This document shows, one piece after another, positions 22,794-30,436 of a stretch of 64,000 nt of DNA (position 1 is the first letter of the stretch; the number at the start of each line of letters is the position of its first letter). This DNA comes from a virus. The translations under genes were made by a program, and so were the position numbers. Where the stretch lies: IMG/VR virus record IMGVR_UViG_3300017971_007886, positions 28,967 to 92,966 of that record. The stretch is one strand, 5' to 3'. A model generated the notes under the pieces. The model made no database searches, was not told the origin of the DNA, and worked only from the letters and a program-made list of their open reading frames with translations.

Positions 22794-22958
22794 ATGAAGA
22801 AGACAAAGAACACGGAGTCAGTCGGAAAGAAGGGTATGGCAATGGGCCATGCCTGTGGGATGACCCACGGGTCGTGCGGTACAACTCCGCACGGATGCGG
22901 TCTGACCAAGCCCATGTCTCATGGATGTTCTGGCGGTAAGAAGAAGCCCAAGAAGTGA
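22794..22958 (+). CDS. Cys/His-rich microprotein between portal and head genes
   Basis: 54 residues from ATG 22794 behind AGGAG (22784-22788). The core has four H-(G)-x-C units: GHAC, THGSC, PHGC and SHGC, each followed by Gly or Ser. Both ends are Lys-rich (MKKTKN and GGKKKPKK). Four Cys and four His suggest one or two bound metal ions (Zn or Cu). No homologue comes to mind. Coding frame, SD and tight packing between genes support it. Confidence 0.65.
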   Translation: MKKTKNTESVGKKGMAMGHACGMTHGSCGTTPHGCGLTKPMSHGCSGGKKKPKK

Positions 22959-22961
22959 AGC

Positions 22962-23300
22962 ATGGCCACGAAGCGCGAGTCTACTCTTAGCCCCTGGATT
23001 ACTGGCACACGAGTTCACCATAAACAGGTGGACGGGATCGCCGGTAGGGGAGAGCGACGACGCAACCGTGACGTGATCTATCGGGGTGGTACCGCCGAGC
23101 GTGTGGACATTCCTGAACTGCAAGATCATCTTCTACTCAACAAGGGGTACCTGCCGAAGTACAGCGGGATACCTCTTGCGGAGTTGCTTCGATCCCAGAT
23201 GAAGGCGAAAGGTGTTCCGAAGAAGGAGCAACAACGGATCATCAAGAACGCCAAAGCCCGTCAGAGGTATTGGGACAAGAAGCGGGAGGGCAACGAATGA
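22962..23300 (+). CDS. basic hypothetical protein, 112 aa
   Basis: ATG 22962, three bases after the previous stop. The N-terminal half is Arg-rich with GTRVHHKQVDG. The C-terminal half is helical and basic (QMKAKGVPKKEQQRIIKNAKARQRYWDKK). DNA or RNA binding is likely. Coupled by ATGA to the next gene. No family recognised. Confidence 0.65.
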   Translation: MATKRESTLSPWITGTRVHHKQVDGIAGRGERRRNRDVIYRGGTAERVDIPELQDHLLLNKGYLPKYSGIPLAELLRSQMKAKGVPKKEQQRIIKNAKARQRYWDKKREGNE

Positions 23301-23725
23301 GGGGACTCACTCACGAGATGCTGTCCGTCTTCGGTTCCGGTCGAGGTCACGCAACACCTCAACCGTCTCAGCCGAAAACAAACAACGGACCACCATCTCC
23401 TGTTCATGGCCGTGCAGCTCCAACGCCTGCGAAGAAGAAGCCCCGATCATCTTGGTACGTCACCAAGGGTGGCAGACGGAAGTTTGGGAATCCAGGTCGT
23501 GGGAGCAAGAAGTTGAAGATTCAATCCGAGGCCCAACACAGGTTCTTCGCAGTCGCCCGACAGGGTGGTGTTCCGGGGTTCGACCCGGAGAAGGCCAAGG
23601 CCGCGATGCGACAGCGGAAGGGTCTCAAGCTACCTCAGTATGTGAAGTTGGGGTACAAGGCGTCAAAGAAGAGAGTCGCTGCCCACAAAGCGAAGCAGCG
23701 AAAAAAGTACCCCCACCTGTCGTAG
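23297..23725 (+). CDS. basic hypothetical protein, 142 aa
   Basis: ATGA overlap with the previous gene. Lys/Arg/Pro-rich, with SSWYVTKGGRRKFGNPGRGSKKL, AQHRFFAVARQGGVPGFDP (resembling the short conserved motif AQRRFF in phage basic proteins) and a KKRVAAHKAKQRKKY end. It may be packaged with DNA or bind RNA. It ends just before the regulatory hairpin at 23751. Confidence 0.65.
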   Translation: MRGLTHEMLSVFGSGRGHATPQPSQPKTNNGPPSPVHGRAAPTPAKKKPRSSWYVTKGGRRKFGNPGRGSKKLKIQSEAQHRFFAVARQGGVPGFDPEKAKAAMRQRKGLKLPQYVKLGYKASKKRVAAHKAKQRKKYPHLS

Positions 23726-23741
23726 GGAGGGGGTTGAGGAG

Positions 23742-23783
23742 TATAATGTAGGTTGTCCTACCTGATGGTCAGGTGGTACAACC
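23742..23783 (+). promoter_or_regulatory. TATAAT followed by a 15-bp imperfect hairpin
   Basis: TATAAT (23742-23747) lies in a GC-rich context, without a good -35 box. The following inverted repeat, 23751-23765 against 23769-23783, has 13 of 15 positions paired around a TGG loop. No T tract follows, so it is not a classic terminator. It sits in the 98-base gap before the scaffold/capsid genes and could be an operator, an RNA processing site or a 5' mRNA stabiliser. Confidence 0.45.
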
Positions 23784-23823
23784 TTCTTGCTTACCGGGCG
23801 ATTGTCGCTCAAAGGAGAAAACC

Positions 23824-24132
23824 ATGAAGGACACAACGAAGTTTGCCGGTTCGGCAGGCGGCGGTCGCTATCAGGATGCCGGGGTCGGTAATTCTGAGAG
23901 CACCAACGTCGATGCCACCATTCCGGGGAAGTTCCCGAGTGGCAACACTGGGGAAGGCCGAAGCCAGGGTGAGACCTCTGGTGCCGGTTCGATCTACGCA
24001 GCGGGACTCACCGAGCGCCCGAACGTGTCGAACACCCGCAACCTCGGACCTGACAGAGCCCCAAGTCGTTCGGGCTCGACGGCCATTCCGGTCGCCAATG
24101 TCGGTTCTCGAAAGACAGGAAAGTTGGGCTAA
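23824..24132 (+). CDS. Gly/Ser-rich hypothetical protein, 102 aa
   Basis: ATG 23824 behind AAAGGAG. Low complexity, rich in Gly, Ser, Thr, Asn and Arg; likely disordered. It starts the capsid sub-unit right after the hairpin region. A minor head or internal protein is possible. No motif is recognised. Confidence 0.6.
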   Translation: MKDTTKFAGSAGGGRYQDAGVGNSESTNVDATIPGKFPSGNTGEGRSQGETSGAGSIYAAGLTERPNVSNTRNLGPDRAPSRSGSTAIPVANVGSRKTGKLG

Positions 24133-24159
24133 CACCCAACCCTGAAAGGAGAGACCGAC

Positions 24160-25365
24160 ATGCCAGCGACCGCAAACCCAAATAATGCCCAAGCCACAGT
24201 TACGCCGGTAGTGACCCCTCAACCAGGTCAACCAACAACCCCGGCACCAGCACAGACCCAAACACCTGCCCAAGATCCGGCCCAAGCCCCCTCGAACAAT
24301 CCCCCACAGGATGCGGCGTTGACCGCGCCTGACAACGTGGTGGCGATGATCGAGAAGGCACGTCAGGACGAAAAGGCGAAGCTCTATGGTACCCTCGAAA
24401 AGGTGAAGGCCGACGCGAAAGCGAACGCCGAAGCCCTCGAAGCGGCCAACACGAAGCTGAAGGAGATGGAGGTCATTGCGAACAAAGACCTCACAGCCGA
24501 TCAGCGAGTTGAGGCAAGGATAACTGCCCTACAGGAGCAAATCGCCTCAGAGAAGAAGGCACGAGAGGAAGACGCGAAGAGACACACGGAGGAGAACCGT
24601 CGTATCGAACTGGACTCGTACAAGCATCGCCGCCTCGCAGAGGTTGGTGTTGCCAATCTGATTCCAGAGTTCGTTGGCGGGGATTCGCCAGAGGCCATCG
24701 ACGCATCCATTCTCGTGGCGCAAGCGGAGTACCAACGTTTGCGACAGAAGATGTTCCAAGAGTTCGCGGCTGAACACGGGACACAAGGTACTGGCGATGT
24801 ACCCTCTTCGGTGGGTGGATCTCCTGTTACTCCAAGCCCGCATTTCACCCCGAATGAGGCGGTAGGATTTCCATCGCAGGTTAATCCGATGCCTGTCGCG
24901 GAACAGTCGATTGACATGAACACGCTCGCCAACATGACCAGTGAAGAGGCAGTAAGGTCTGGGGCCTATGAGCAGGTTCGAGGACAACTTCTCAGCAATC
25001 TCAAACAAGCCGCTGGTTCAATGGGTGGTACACCTCTTGGCTCTGCCCCGAGACACATGGCGGTTCCCTCAAACGTTCCTCACGTCGAAGGTCCGAATGG
25101 CGTCATGCAGCCTACCGGTTACCCAACGGGTCCGGTACACCCTGCTTCCGTCCAACCTGGCCGAGCCGCGCCGAACGTTGGAGGACAACCGACAGACCCT
25201 CGGGCGGCTGCTATTGAGGCGGTCAACCGAACCAATGCGGGACAGAATCCGCTGATGAACCAACAACCAGGTGGTGCCCCAACGGGACCAACACCACAGG
25301 GCGATGCGGGTGCAGCAGCGGCGGCGTTCCAGCAGAGGTTCACCCCGACACCACCGCTTCGGTAG
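24160..25365 (+). CDS. head scaffolding-like protein
   Basis: 401 residues. Pro/Thr/Gln-rich start (1-55), a long coiled coil (about 60-165: MIEKARQDEKAKLYGTLEK through KHRRLAEVG), then a helical PEFVGG segment, and a Pro/Gly/Gln-rich C-terminal half. Location immediately upstream of the major capsid gene and the coiled-coil architecture match phage scaffolds. No protease domain is fused. The scaffold role is inference from context. Confidence 0.75.
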   Translation: MPATANPNNAQATVTPVVTPQPGQPTTPAPAQTQTPAQDPAQAPSNNPPQDAALTAPDNVVAMIEKARQDEKAKLYGTLEKVKADAKANAEALEAANTKLKEMEVIANKDLTADQRVEARITALQEQIASEKKAREEDAKRHTEENRRIELDSYKHRRLAEVGVANLIPEFVGGDSPEAIDASILVAQAEYQRLRQKMFQEFAAEHGTQGTGDVPSSVGGSPVTPSPHFTPNEAVGFPSQVNPMPVAEQSIDMNTLANMTSEEAVRSGAYEQVRGQLLSNLKQAAGSMGGTPLGSAPRHMAVPSNVPHVEGPNGVMQPTGYPTGPVHPASVQPGRAAPNVGGQPTDPRAAAIEAVNRTNAGQNPLMNQQPGGAPTGPTPQGDAGAAAAAFQQRFTPTPPLR

Positions 25366-25440
25366 ATAGGGAGAGCTGGGAAACACAACCTGCGTTTTGG
25401 AAAGAGAAACCTTTTGCAACTCATCTAGGAGGAATTTGAA
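25366..25440 (+). promoter_or_regulatory. 75-base leader of the capsid gene with strong SD
   Basis: The leader is richer in A and T than its surroundings and ends with CTAGGAGGAATTTGAAATG, one of the strongest SDs of the window, as expected for the most abundant virion protein. No clear promoter boxes were found in it. Confidence 0.5.
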
Positions 25441-26421
25441 ATGCCATCAGTTCTCAACACAGCCGTACAGTCGGGTGCGGGCTTCAATCAGATCGTCCAA
25501 GCGACGCGGGACGTGTTCTCAGCGGAAATCTGGTTCGCAGCTCTCCCCATCCTGAAGTTCGACCAATTCTCCACCAAGAAGACCGAGCTGGGTGTCCAAC
25601 CTGGTCGAGTCATCCAACTGCCCCGCTATGGAAACATCAAGCGTGGTGGTCGGTTGACCGAAGGAAAGCGCCTGGAGACTCGCGGCATGTCCATGAGCCT
25701 TCAGTCGATCTCCGTGGCCGAGGAAGGCAACGCCATCGGTTTCTCGGAGTTCTTGCTCCAGACCTCGTTCTACGATCAGATGAGCGCCGCGTCGCTCCTC
25801 CTAGGTCGTGACATGGCCCTGGTTCTGGACTCCGAGCTTCGTGACACGGTGAAACTCGGTACCAACGTGGTGTACGGTGGTGGGCAGACCGCCCGTGCCA
25901 ACGTCACCTCTGCGGACGTGTTTGACACCCGCGCCATCAAGGATGCAGTCGAGGTACTGGAAACCAACAACGCTCCCAAGTGGGCGGGCGACCACTACAT
26001 CTGCTTCATCCACCCCCATCAGGCCCGTGGTCTGCGTGACGACAATGACTGGATCAACGCCAGTCTGTATGCCGGTGCCACGCAAATCTACACTGGTGAG
26101 ATCGGGCGGTACGAGGACGTTCGTTTCGTCAGCACCACCGTCATGCCGAATGGTGCGAACAGCGCCATCGACCCCGAGACCGGGGACTACGTGGACGTTG
26201 GCTATGACGCCAACCTCGACGGAGCCGGTTCGGGCGGCATCGACATCTACCAAGCCGTGTTCTTCGGTGAGTATGCGTTCGGTCATGCGACCGCGCTGCC
26301 CGTCGAGTTGCGCGACAATGGCGTCGAGGACTACGGACGTGAGCACGGTCTCGCGTGGTACTCCATCTGGGGCCAGTCGGTGCTGGAGAACTCGAACATC
26401 GTGGTGGCCGAGACTGCGTAA
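25441..26421 (+). CDS. major capsid protein, N4-gp56 family
   Basis: 326 residues. The pattern with ARDVFSAEIWFAALPILKF, VIQLPRYGNI, EGNAIGFSEFLLQTS, CFIHPHQARGL, YAGATQIYTGEIGRYEDVRFV and VFFGEYAFGHATALP is typical of the N4-gp56 group with the HK97 fold. It forms the icosahedral shell. No obvious cleaved N-terminal delta domain is seen, so the shell may assemble over the separate scaffold. A GC-rich hairpin follows. Confidence 0.92.
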   Translation: MPSVLNTAVQSGAGFNQIVQATRDVFSAEIWFAALPILKFDQFSTKKTELGVQPGRVIQLPRYGNIKRGGRLTEGKRLETRGMSMSLQSISVAEEGNAIGFSEFLLQTSFYDQMSAASLLLGRDMALVLDSELRDTVKLGTNVVYGGGQTARANVTSADVFDTRAIKDAVEVLETNNAPKWAGDHYICFIHPHQARGLRDDNDWINASLYAGATQIYTGEIGRYEDVRFVSTTVMPNGANSAIDPETGDYVDVGYDANLDGAGSGGIDIYQAVFFGEYAFGHATALPVELRDNGVEDYGREHGLAWYSIWGQSVLENSNIVVAETA

Positions 26422-26457
26422 GCAGTACGCGGAGACCGAGAAACGTAACCGTTCATT

Positions 26458-26474
26458 GAGGGCCTAGAGCCCTC
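26458..26474 (+). terminator. hairpin after the capsid gene
   Basis: GAGGGC (26458-26463) pairs with GCCCTC (26469-26474) around CTAGA. There is no T tract, and the SD of the next gene (GGAGG) follows 1 base later. It may act as a partial terminator or protect the capsid mRNA 3' end, adjusting expression between capsid and downstream genes. Confidence 0.4.
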
Positions 26475-26488
26475 GGAGGATTTGAACC

Positions 26489-26842
26489 ATGACAGCAAGT
26501 TTCGTACCCCACGGCTTGAACGAGGAAAACCTCGTTGTCGTCGAGGAAACCATCGCAGGACCGATTGCCGATGCGGCCAACGCGGTCCTCACTCTCCCAG
26601 AAGATCAACTCGGCAAGGGTCTCATCCCTGTCGGTTGGAACGCCGCCGTCGAGAGCGGTGGACCGGCTGCGGTCGGTGCCCGTACCTGGACGTTGTACCC
26701 CAGCGAAGCCGCTGCCGGTACCGGGTTCCAACCGGTGTCGTACAACGAGGCCACTGGTGAGCTGACCCTCGCCAACCAGACAGGCGGCCCGTTGTCCAAC
26801 ATCAAGATCACCGCTTTGTTCGTGCCTGCGGGCGCGATCTAA
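26489..26842 (+). CDS. putative capsid accessory or decoration protein
   Basis: 117 residues from ATG 26489 behind GGAGGATTTG. Mostly beta, with ALFVPAGAI at the end and a Gly-rich middle. Placement directly behind the capsid gene and a compact beta fold suggest a decoration or head-stabilising protein. No family is recognised, so the call is contextual. Confidence 0.55.
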   Translation: MTASFVPHGLNEENLVVVEETIAGPIADAANAVLTLPEDQLGKGLIPVGWNAAVESGGPAAVGARTWTLYPSEAAAGTGFQPVSYNEATGELTLANQTGGPLSNIKITALFVPAGAI

Positions 26843-26886
26843 GCCTCAACCCGAGTCTTTGACAGACCCGATGAAAGGAGGCATTG

Positions 26887-27255
26887 ATGCCATCCAACGC
26901 GGATAAGAAGAAGGCAGAGGAAGAGGCCAAGGCCAAAGCGGAGGCAGAAGCGAAGGCCAAGGCAGAAGCGGAGGCGAAAGCCAAAGCGGAAGCCGAAGCG
27001 AAAGCTGCCGAGGAAGCGAAGGCCAAGGCCGATGCCGAAGCCAAGGAGAAGGCCGACGCAGCCAGCGTGGCCGCCGTCAGTGAGGCCCCTGCGGTTCCCA
27101 CGGGCGGCATGGCCAAGATGGTCAAGGTCAGGCCGAACAAAACCATGATGAGCTGTTCCATCGGCGGGAAACGGTACTCGTTCACAGCAGGAAAAGAGGA
27201 CAAGGTACCGGAGAACGTCGCCCAGTTCTTGAAAGAACGGGGCATGTTGGACTAG
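26887..27255 (+). CDS. Ala/Lys/Glu coiled-coil protein with C-terminal phage domain
   Basis: 122 residues. ATG 26887, with AAAGGAGG five bases upstream, is preferred over TTG 26884. Residues 5-60 are a nearly perfect A-E-A-K-A-K repeat, forming a charged single helix or coiled coil. The last 45 residues (MVKVRPNKTMMSCSIGGKRYSFTAGKE ... VAQFLKERGML) look like a small beta domain found at the end of phage head proteins. The leader TGAAAGGAGGCATTGATG (26872-26889) recurs exactly at 63310-63327. Confidence 0.65.
   Translation: MPSNADKKKAEEEAKAKAEAEAKAKAEAEAKAKAEAEAKAAEEAKAKADAEAKEKADAASVAAVSEAPAVPTGGMAKMVKVRPNKTMMSCSIGGKRYSFTAGKEDKVPENVAQFLKERGMLD
26899..27015 (+). repeat. degenerate tandem repeat coding for (AEAKAK)n
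   Basis: About 115 bases of GCN-GAR-GCN-AAR codon repeats inside the 26887 gene. Synonymous positions vary between copies (GCG/GCC/GCA), so the repeat is maintained at protein level rather than by recent DNA slippage. Confidence 0.7.
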
Positions 27256-27281
27256 CCCTTTGCTTGTGAGGTCGATGAGAG

Positions 27282-28733
27282 ATGAGCCGAACACTTGTTA
27301 GCAAACTGCGAAACCGTATCAAGGATGAGCGGTACAAGATTTCGGCCTTCTCCATCGGCATCACGGACACGGGTGTCTCCAGTGCCATCATCGAGGTCAA
27401 CCGATCTCGCTTCATTCTAACCATCACTGGAGGTACCGCACCGAGTATCGACTTCGATCTCTCGGATGACCGGTACGAAACTGTAGGGCAACTGATCGCG
27501 GCCCTTCAGGCCATCGACGGGTACAACGTCGAGCCCAATGAGGACGCAGAGAACGATCACCTCAGTAGCGACCTCATGCCCATCCCCGCCTACGAGCTTG
27601 TGAACAAAGTGGCGGCGATGTTTCACCGCCTGTTCTCGGACGAGGAGTTGACCTCATTTCTGGCAGAGGCGGCGAAACGTCACAACCCAAACTACGATGT
27701 GCTGAGTGTCCCTCCTGAAGAGGAGATGTTGGTACTCACACTCGCCCAGGCAGCGGTACTTCGCCATCAGGCCATTGACGCTGCCAAAAGGCGTGGACTC
27801 AGTGAGGACGTAGCGACGCTACTCAGTGTTGCCGACTCACTGGAGACTGTCTACGAGAAGGACAGCGCACGCCTCCAACGTGTCATCCCTTCCCCCGTAC
27901 TCTCTGCCGCCCAGCAGAACGTCATTCGGGAAGGTGATCTCGTCATGGGAACGCTGGTCAGGAAGAGCCCGAGGAACGGGTACATGACTCCTATGGCCGC
28001 TTCCCTCCCGCCCGATGCGGCGGTACTTCTCGACCCCGCCCCCGGAGACATCGAGGACATCAATGCTCGAATCCGGTGGATGCGGAATACCGAACACGAC
28101 TTCTACTCGTATGAGCTTTGGAGAGACACTAAGCCCAACGTCGAGCGGTCCCGGCAGTCGGTACTGTTCAATGATAGGAACATCGATCCCTCGGACCTCA
28201 GTACCAGCAAGTACGACAGGCCCACTACCTCCAAGCTCGTCTTTCGATCATTCGGCCCCAACTCCACTCGTGAGAATCGGGCCTTCTCTGCGTTCATCGA
28301 GTCCTTTGGACAGCTCGTCAATGCCGTCATTGACCGAGACTACAAAGACGATTCGGAGAACGTAGGGCTAGAACCTGAGACGGAGTATTTCTACCGTCTC
28401 TATGTCGTCAACGTGAATGGTGATGCTGTTGCCTCCAATGTTCTGAGAATCAAAACCCTGCCCCTACGAGCCCGCTTTGCGGACACCGATCCGATCACTC
28501 CGGTCACTGGACCGGCAGGTACCTCGATCACCATCAATGCAACGAACGTCGTAGCGAACTGCCGCGTCACCATTGGTGGGAAAGCTCTCTTGAACCCAGT
28601 AGTGACTCCTGGCGCTGTCGGTACCATCGTTGGCGACGTTCCCTCGTTCAACACCGTAGGCGCAAAGGATGTGGTCCTTGAATCGCCTACGGGATTATTC
28701 GATCTCAAGATTCAAGGGTTCACGGTCACTTAA
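27282..28733 (+). CDS. head-tail connector-region protein with FN3 and IPT domains
   Basis: 483 residues. A mixed N-terminal region; residues about 290-400 contain an FN3-like beta sandwich ending in EYFYRLYVVNVNGDAVASNVLRIKT, and residues 400-483 form an IPT/TIG Ig-like domain (ITPVTGPAGTSITINATN ... DVVLESPTG). Ig-like domains commonly decorate virions and bind surface glycans. Its place between head and neck genes suggests a neck or collar protein. Its role is inferred. Confidence 0.65.
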   Translation: MSRTLVSKLRNRIKDERYKISAFSIGITDTGVSSAIIEVNRSRFILTITGGTAPSIDFDLSDDRYETVGQLIAALQAIDGYNVEPNEDAENDHLSSDLMPIPAYELVNKVAAMFHRLFSDEELTSFLAEAAKRHNPNYDVLSVPPEEEMLVLTLAQAAVLRHQAIDAAKRRGLSEDVATLLSVADSLETVYEKDSARLQRVIPSPVLSAAQQNVIREGDLVMGTLVRKSPRNGYMTPMAASLPPDAAVLLDPAPGDIEDINARIRWMRNTEHDFYSYELWRDTKPNVERSRQSVLFNDRNIDPSDLSTSKYDRPTTSKLVFRSFGPNSTRENRAFSAFIESFGQLVNAVIDRDYKDDSENVGLEPETEYFYRLYVVNVNGDAVASNVLRIKTLPLRARFADTDPITPVTGPAGTSITINATNVVANCRVTIGGKALLNPVVTPGAVGTIVGDVPSFNTVGAKDVVLESPTGLFDLKIQGFTVT

Positions 28734-29206
28734 TGGGAAGAACACAGCTCAAGAAGAAGGATTGGGACGCGACCGCCCGCAGACTGACTGCGGCGTGTAA
28801 CCGCGCCAAGTCCGTTCCCAAGAAAGTGGTTGTGGAGTTCGCAGAAGAGGTTGCGAAGGAGTGGCAGAAGCGTATCTACGGTCAACAGTTCAGACTGAAG
28901 AAGCTCACACGCGAGTACATGGACTGGAAGATCGCCTTTGGATATGACCGCCGCATCCTCATTCGTACTGGGAAGTATGTCGAGTCAGTCATAGTAAGGA
29001 GGACCAAGACCGGAGCGATGGTGGACCTGGACGCTCGCAAGAGAACGTTCAGTGGCGAGCCCTTGTGGAAACTGGCGCATTGGTTGGAGTACGGTACCAG
29101 TAAGATGGACCCAAGGCCCCACTGGCGGCCCTTGATTCCCTGGGTACGTGTCGAGTGGCCAAGGCACTTCAAGAAAGAGGTGGACAGTCGTGTACGTGGC
29201 ACTTGA
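28733..29206 (+). CDS. HK97-gp10-like tail completion (neck) protein
   Basis: 157 residues, coupled by TAATG. Helical N-terminus (AARRLTAACNRAKSVPKKVV), then strands and the diagnostic end WLEYGTSKMDPRPHWRPL, which matches the EYGT...ARPF motif of the gp10-like family. These proteins seal the head-tail junction. Neighbours fit a neck gene group. Confidence 0.75.
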   Translation: MGRTQLKKKDWDATARRLTAACNRAKSVPKKVVVEFAEEVAKEWQKRIYGQQFRLKKLTREYMDWKIAFGYDRRILIRTGKYVESVIVRRTKTGAMVDLDARKRTFSGEPLWKLAHWLEYGTSKMDPRPHWRPLIPWVRVEWPRHFKKEVDSRVRGT

Positions 29207-30017
29207 TAAAGCGATTCGAGATCGTCTCGAAGGGAACCCCCGCGACCGCATGGATAACCCTGTGGACCCGGTTGGCAACCCTGGCCTGCGGTACCCCATC
29301 TACAATCGCCAACAGTCGATCAAGGACAAGCAGTTCAACCCGTTCGGTGTGGTCCCCAACCAGTGGCGGCAGGTTCCCATCTTCAAGCGGTCCTCTTCTG
29401 GCGAAGATTGGGACGGCGTGTTCCCGTGCTGCACGTACAAGATCATCGCGTTCAATCAGAACTCGGAAGTCTGGTTGCCTCCGGTCAGCAAGAACAAGAT
29501 CAAGTGGAACGAGGGTACCCCCATTGAGATCAGAAACGCCCAGGGTGAGGTCATCAAGGTTGGCTATCCGACCAACGTGACACGACCACTGCCCGAGGGC
29601 TTCAATATCTTGGTCCAGATTGAGCTGCGGTCGAAGATCGAGTACGAGGCGATGTCGATGTTGCACAGCCTCTACAATGTCTTCCCGCAACGAGGATATT
29701 TGAAAGTGGCCCAAGCGGACGGCTCCCTCTACACCTGTGACATGGAGATGATGGGAGACACCGAGGCCGCCGTGCCAGAAGTACCCGCTGTGGAAGGTGT
29801 GGCGTCACAGCAAGGAGACTTCCGAGAGCACGTCTACATCACAACGTACTTGGTGGAAGGATACCAGGACACGACATGGGCGTACTTGCAGGACCGGAGC
29901 GGTGTTCCGATCCAACAGGTTGACCTTGAAATGACCTTTCCTGATATGCCTGAAGCTGATAATCTGACCACACTTGAAGGAGTGCTTGAGGTGATCGATC
30001 TCAAGAAACTCATGTAG
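29190..30017 (+). CDS. neck/tail-terminator-like protein
   Basis: 275 residues from GTG 29190 (SD AAGAGG; the longer ATG-initiated frame at 29148 lies deeper in the neighbour). Mixed alpha/beta with a central helix YEAMSMLHSLYNVFPQRGYLKV and a C-terminal LEGVLEVIDLKKL. Similar to neck terminator proteins in position and general layout, but I cannot point to a specific motif. Lies between the gp10-like gene and the sheath. Confidence 0.5.
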   Translation: MYVALDKAIRDRLEGNPRDRMDNPVDPVGNPGLRYPIYNRQQSIKDKQFNPFGVVPNQWRQVPIFKRSSSGEDWDGVFPCCTYKIIAFNQNSEVWLPPVSKNKIKWNEGTPIEIRNAQGEVIKVGYPTNVTRPLPEGFNILVQIELRSKIEYEAMSMLHSLYNVFPQRGYLKVAQADGSLYTCDMEMMGDTEAAVPEVPAVEGVASQQGDFREHVYITTYLVEGYQDTTWAYLQDRSGVPIQQVDLEMTFPDMPEADNLTTLEGVLEVIDLKKLM

Positions 30018-30028
30018 AGAGGTGAGCA

Positions 30029-30409
30029 ATGACCACTGGAACCATCGTAACAATCGTGAACCAGACCGGACGACCAGCGACCTTCAACCTGGCTCCAGTG
30101 TCAGATCAGTCTGTATCACTTCCGCCTCATGGGCGGATTGGTATTTTAGAAGAAGAGCTGGCGGCCTACGAGGTAGATGGGGCGATCAATTCGACCCCTC
30201 CTCGGCTGGCGGTAATCCGCCCGAAGCCGGTAGCTCAAGAGAGTGTAACCCCTGCCAAGACCATTCCGAAACAAGAGCCCGCATCAGAGACCCAACCAGA
30301 GGAACCAGCTCCCGTCGAGGAGCCTGCGACTGACGAGCCGCAGGAGGATGCCCCTGAGAAGAAGCCGAAGTCGAGATTCAGTCGGAAATCGAAGCGGGCA
30401 AAACGGTAA
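30029..30409 (+). CDS. hypothetical protein with disordered Pro/Glu tail, 126 aa
   Basis: ATG 30029 behind GAGAGGTGAG. Residues 1-70 are a small beta domain (IVTIVNQTGRPATFNLAPVS). The rest is Pro/Glu-rich and ends basic (KSRFSRKSKRAKR). It precedes the sheath gene and may be a minor tail protein. Its stop lies within the palindrome at 30408. Confidence 0.6.
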   Translation: MTTGTIVTIVNQTGRPATFNLAPVSDQSVSLPPHGRIGILEEELAAYEVDGAINSTPPRLAVIRPKPVAQESVTPAKTIPKQEPASETQPEEPAPVEEPATDEPQEDAPEKKPKSRFSRKSKRAKR

Positions 30410-30419
30410 ACCTAGGTTT
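30408..30419 (+). promoter_or_regulatory. perfect 12-bp palindrome before the sheath gene
   Basis: AAACCTAGGTTT is perfectly self-complementary and overlaps the stop codon of the preceding gene. The sheath SD AAGGAGG follows at 30424-30430. Such a site could bind a dimeric regulator. Too short for a firm call. Confidence 0.3.
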
Positions 30420-30436
30420 CTTTAAGGAGGATTCTC

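Noticed and set aside
26860-26865. TTGACA before the gene at 26887 as a promoter
   Set aside because: No -10 box at 15-19 bases; the SD and start codon occupy that space.
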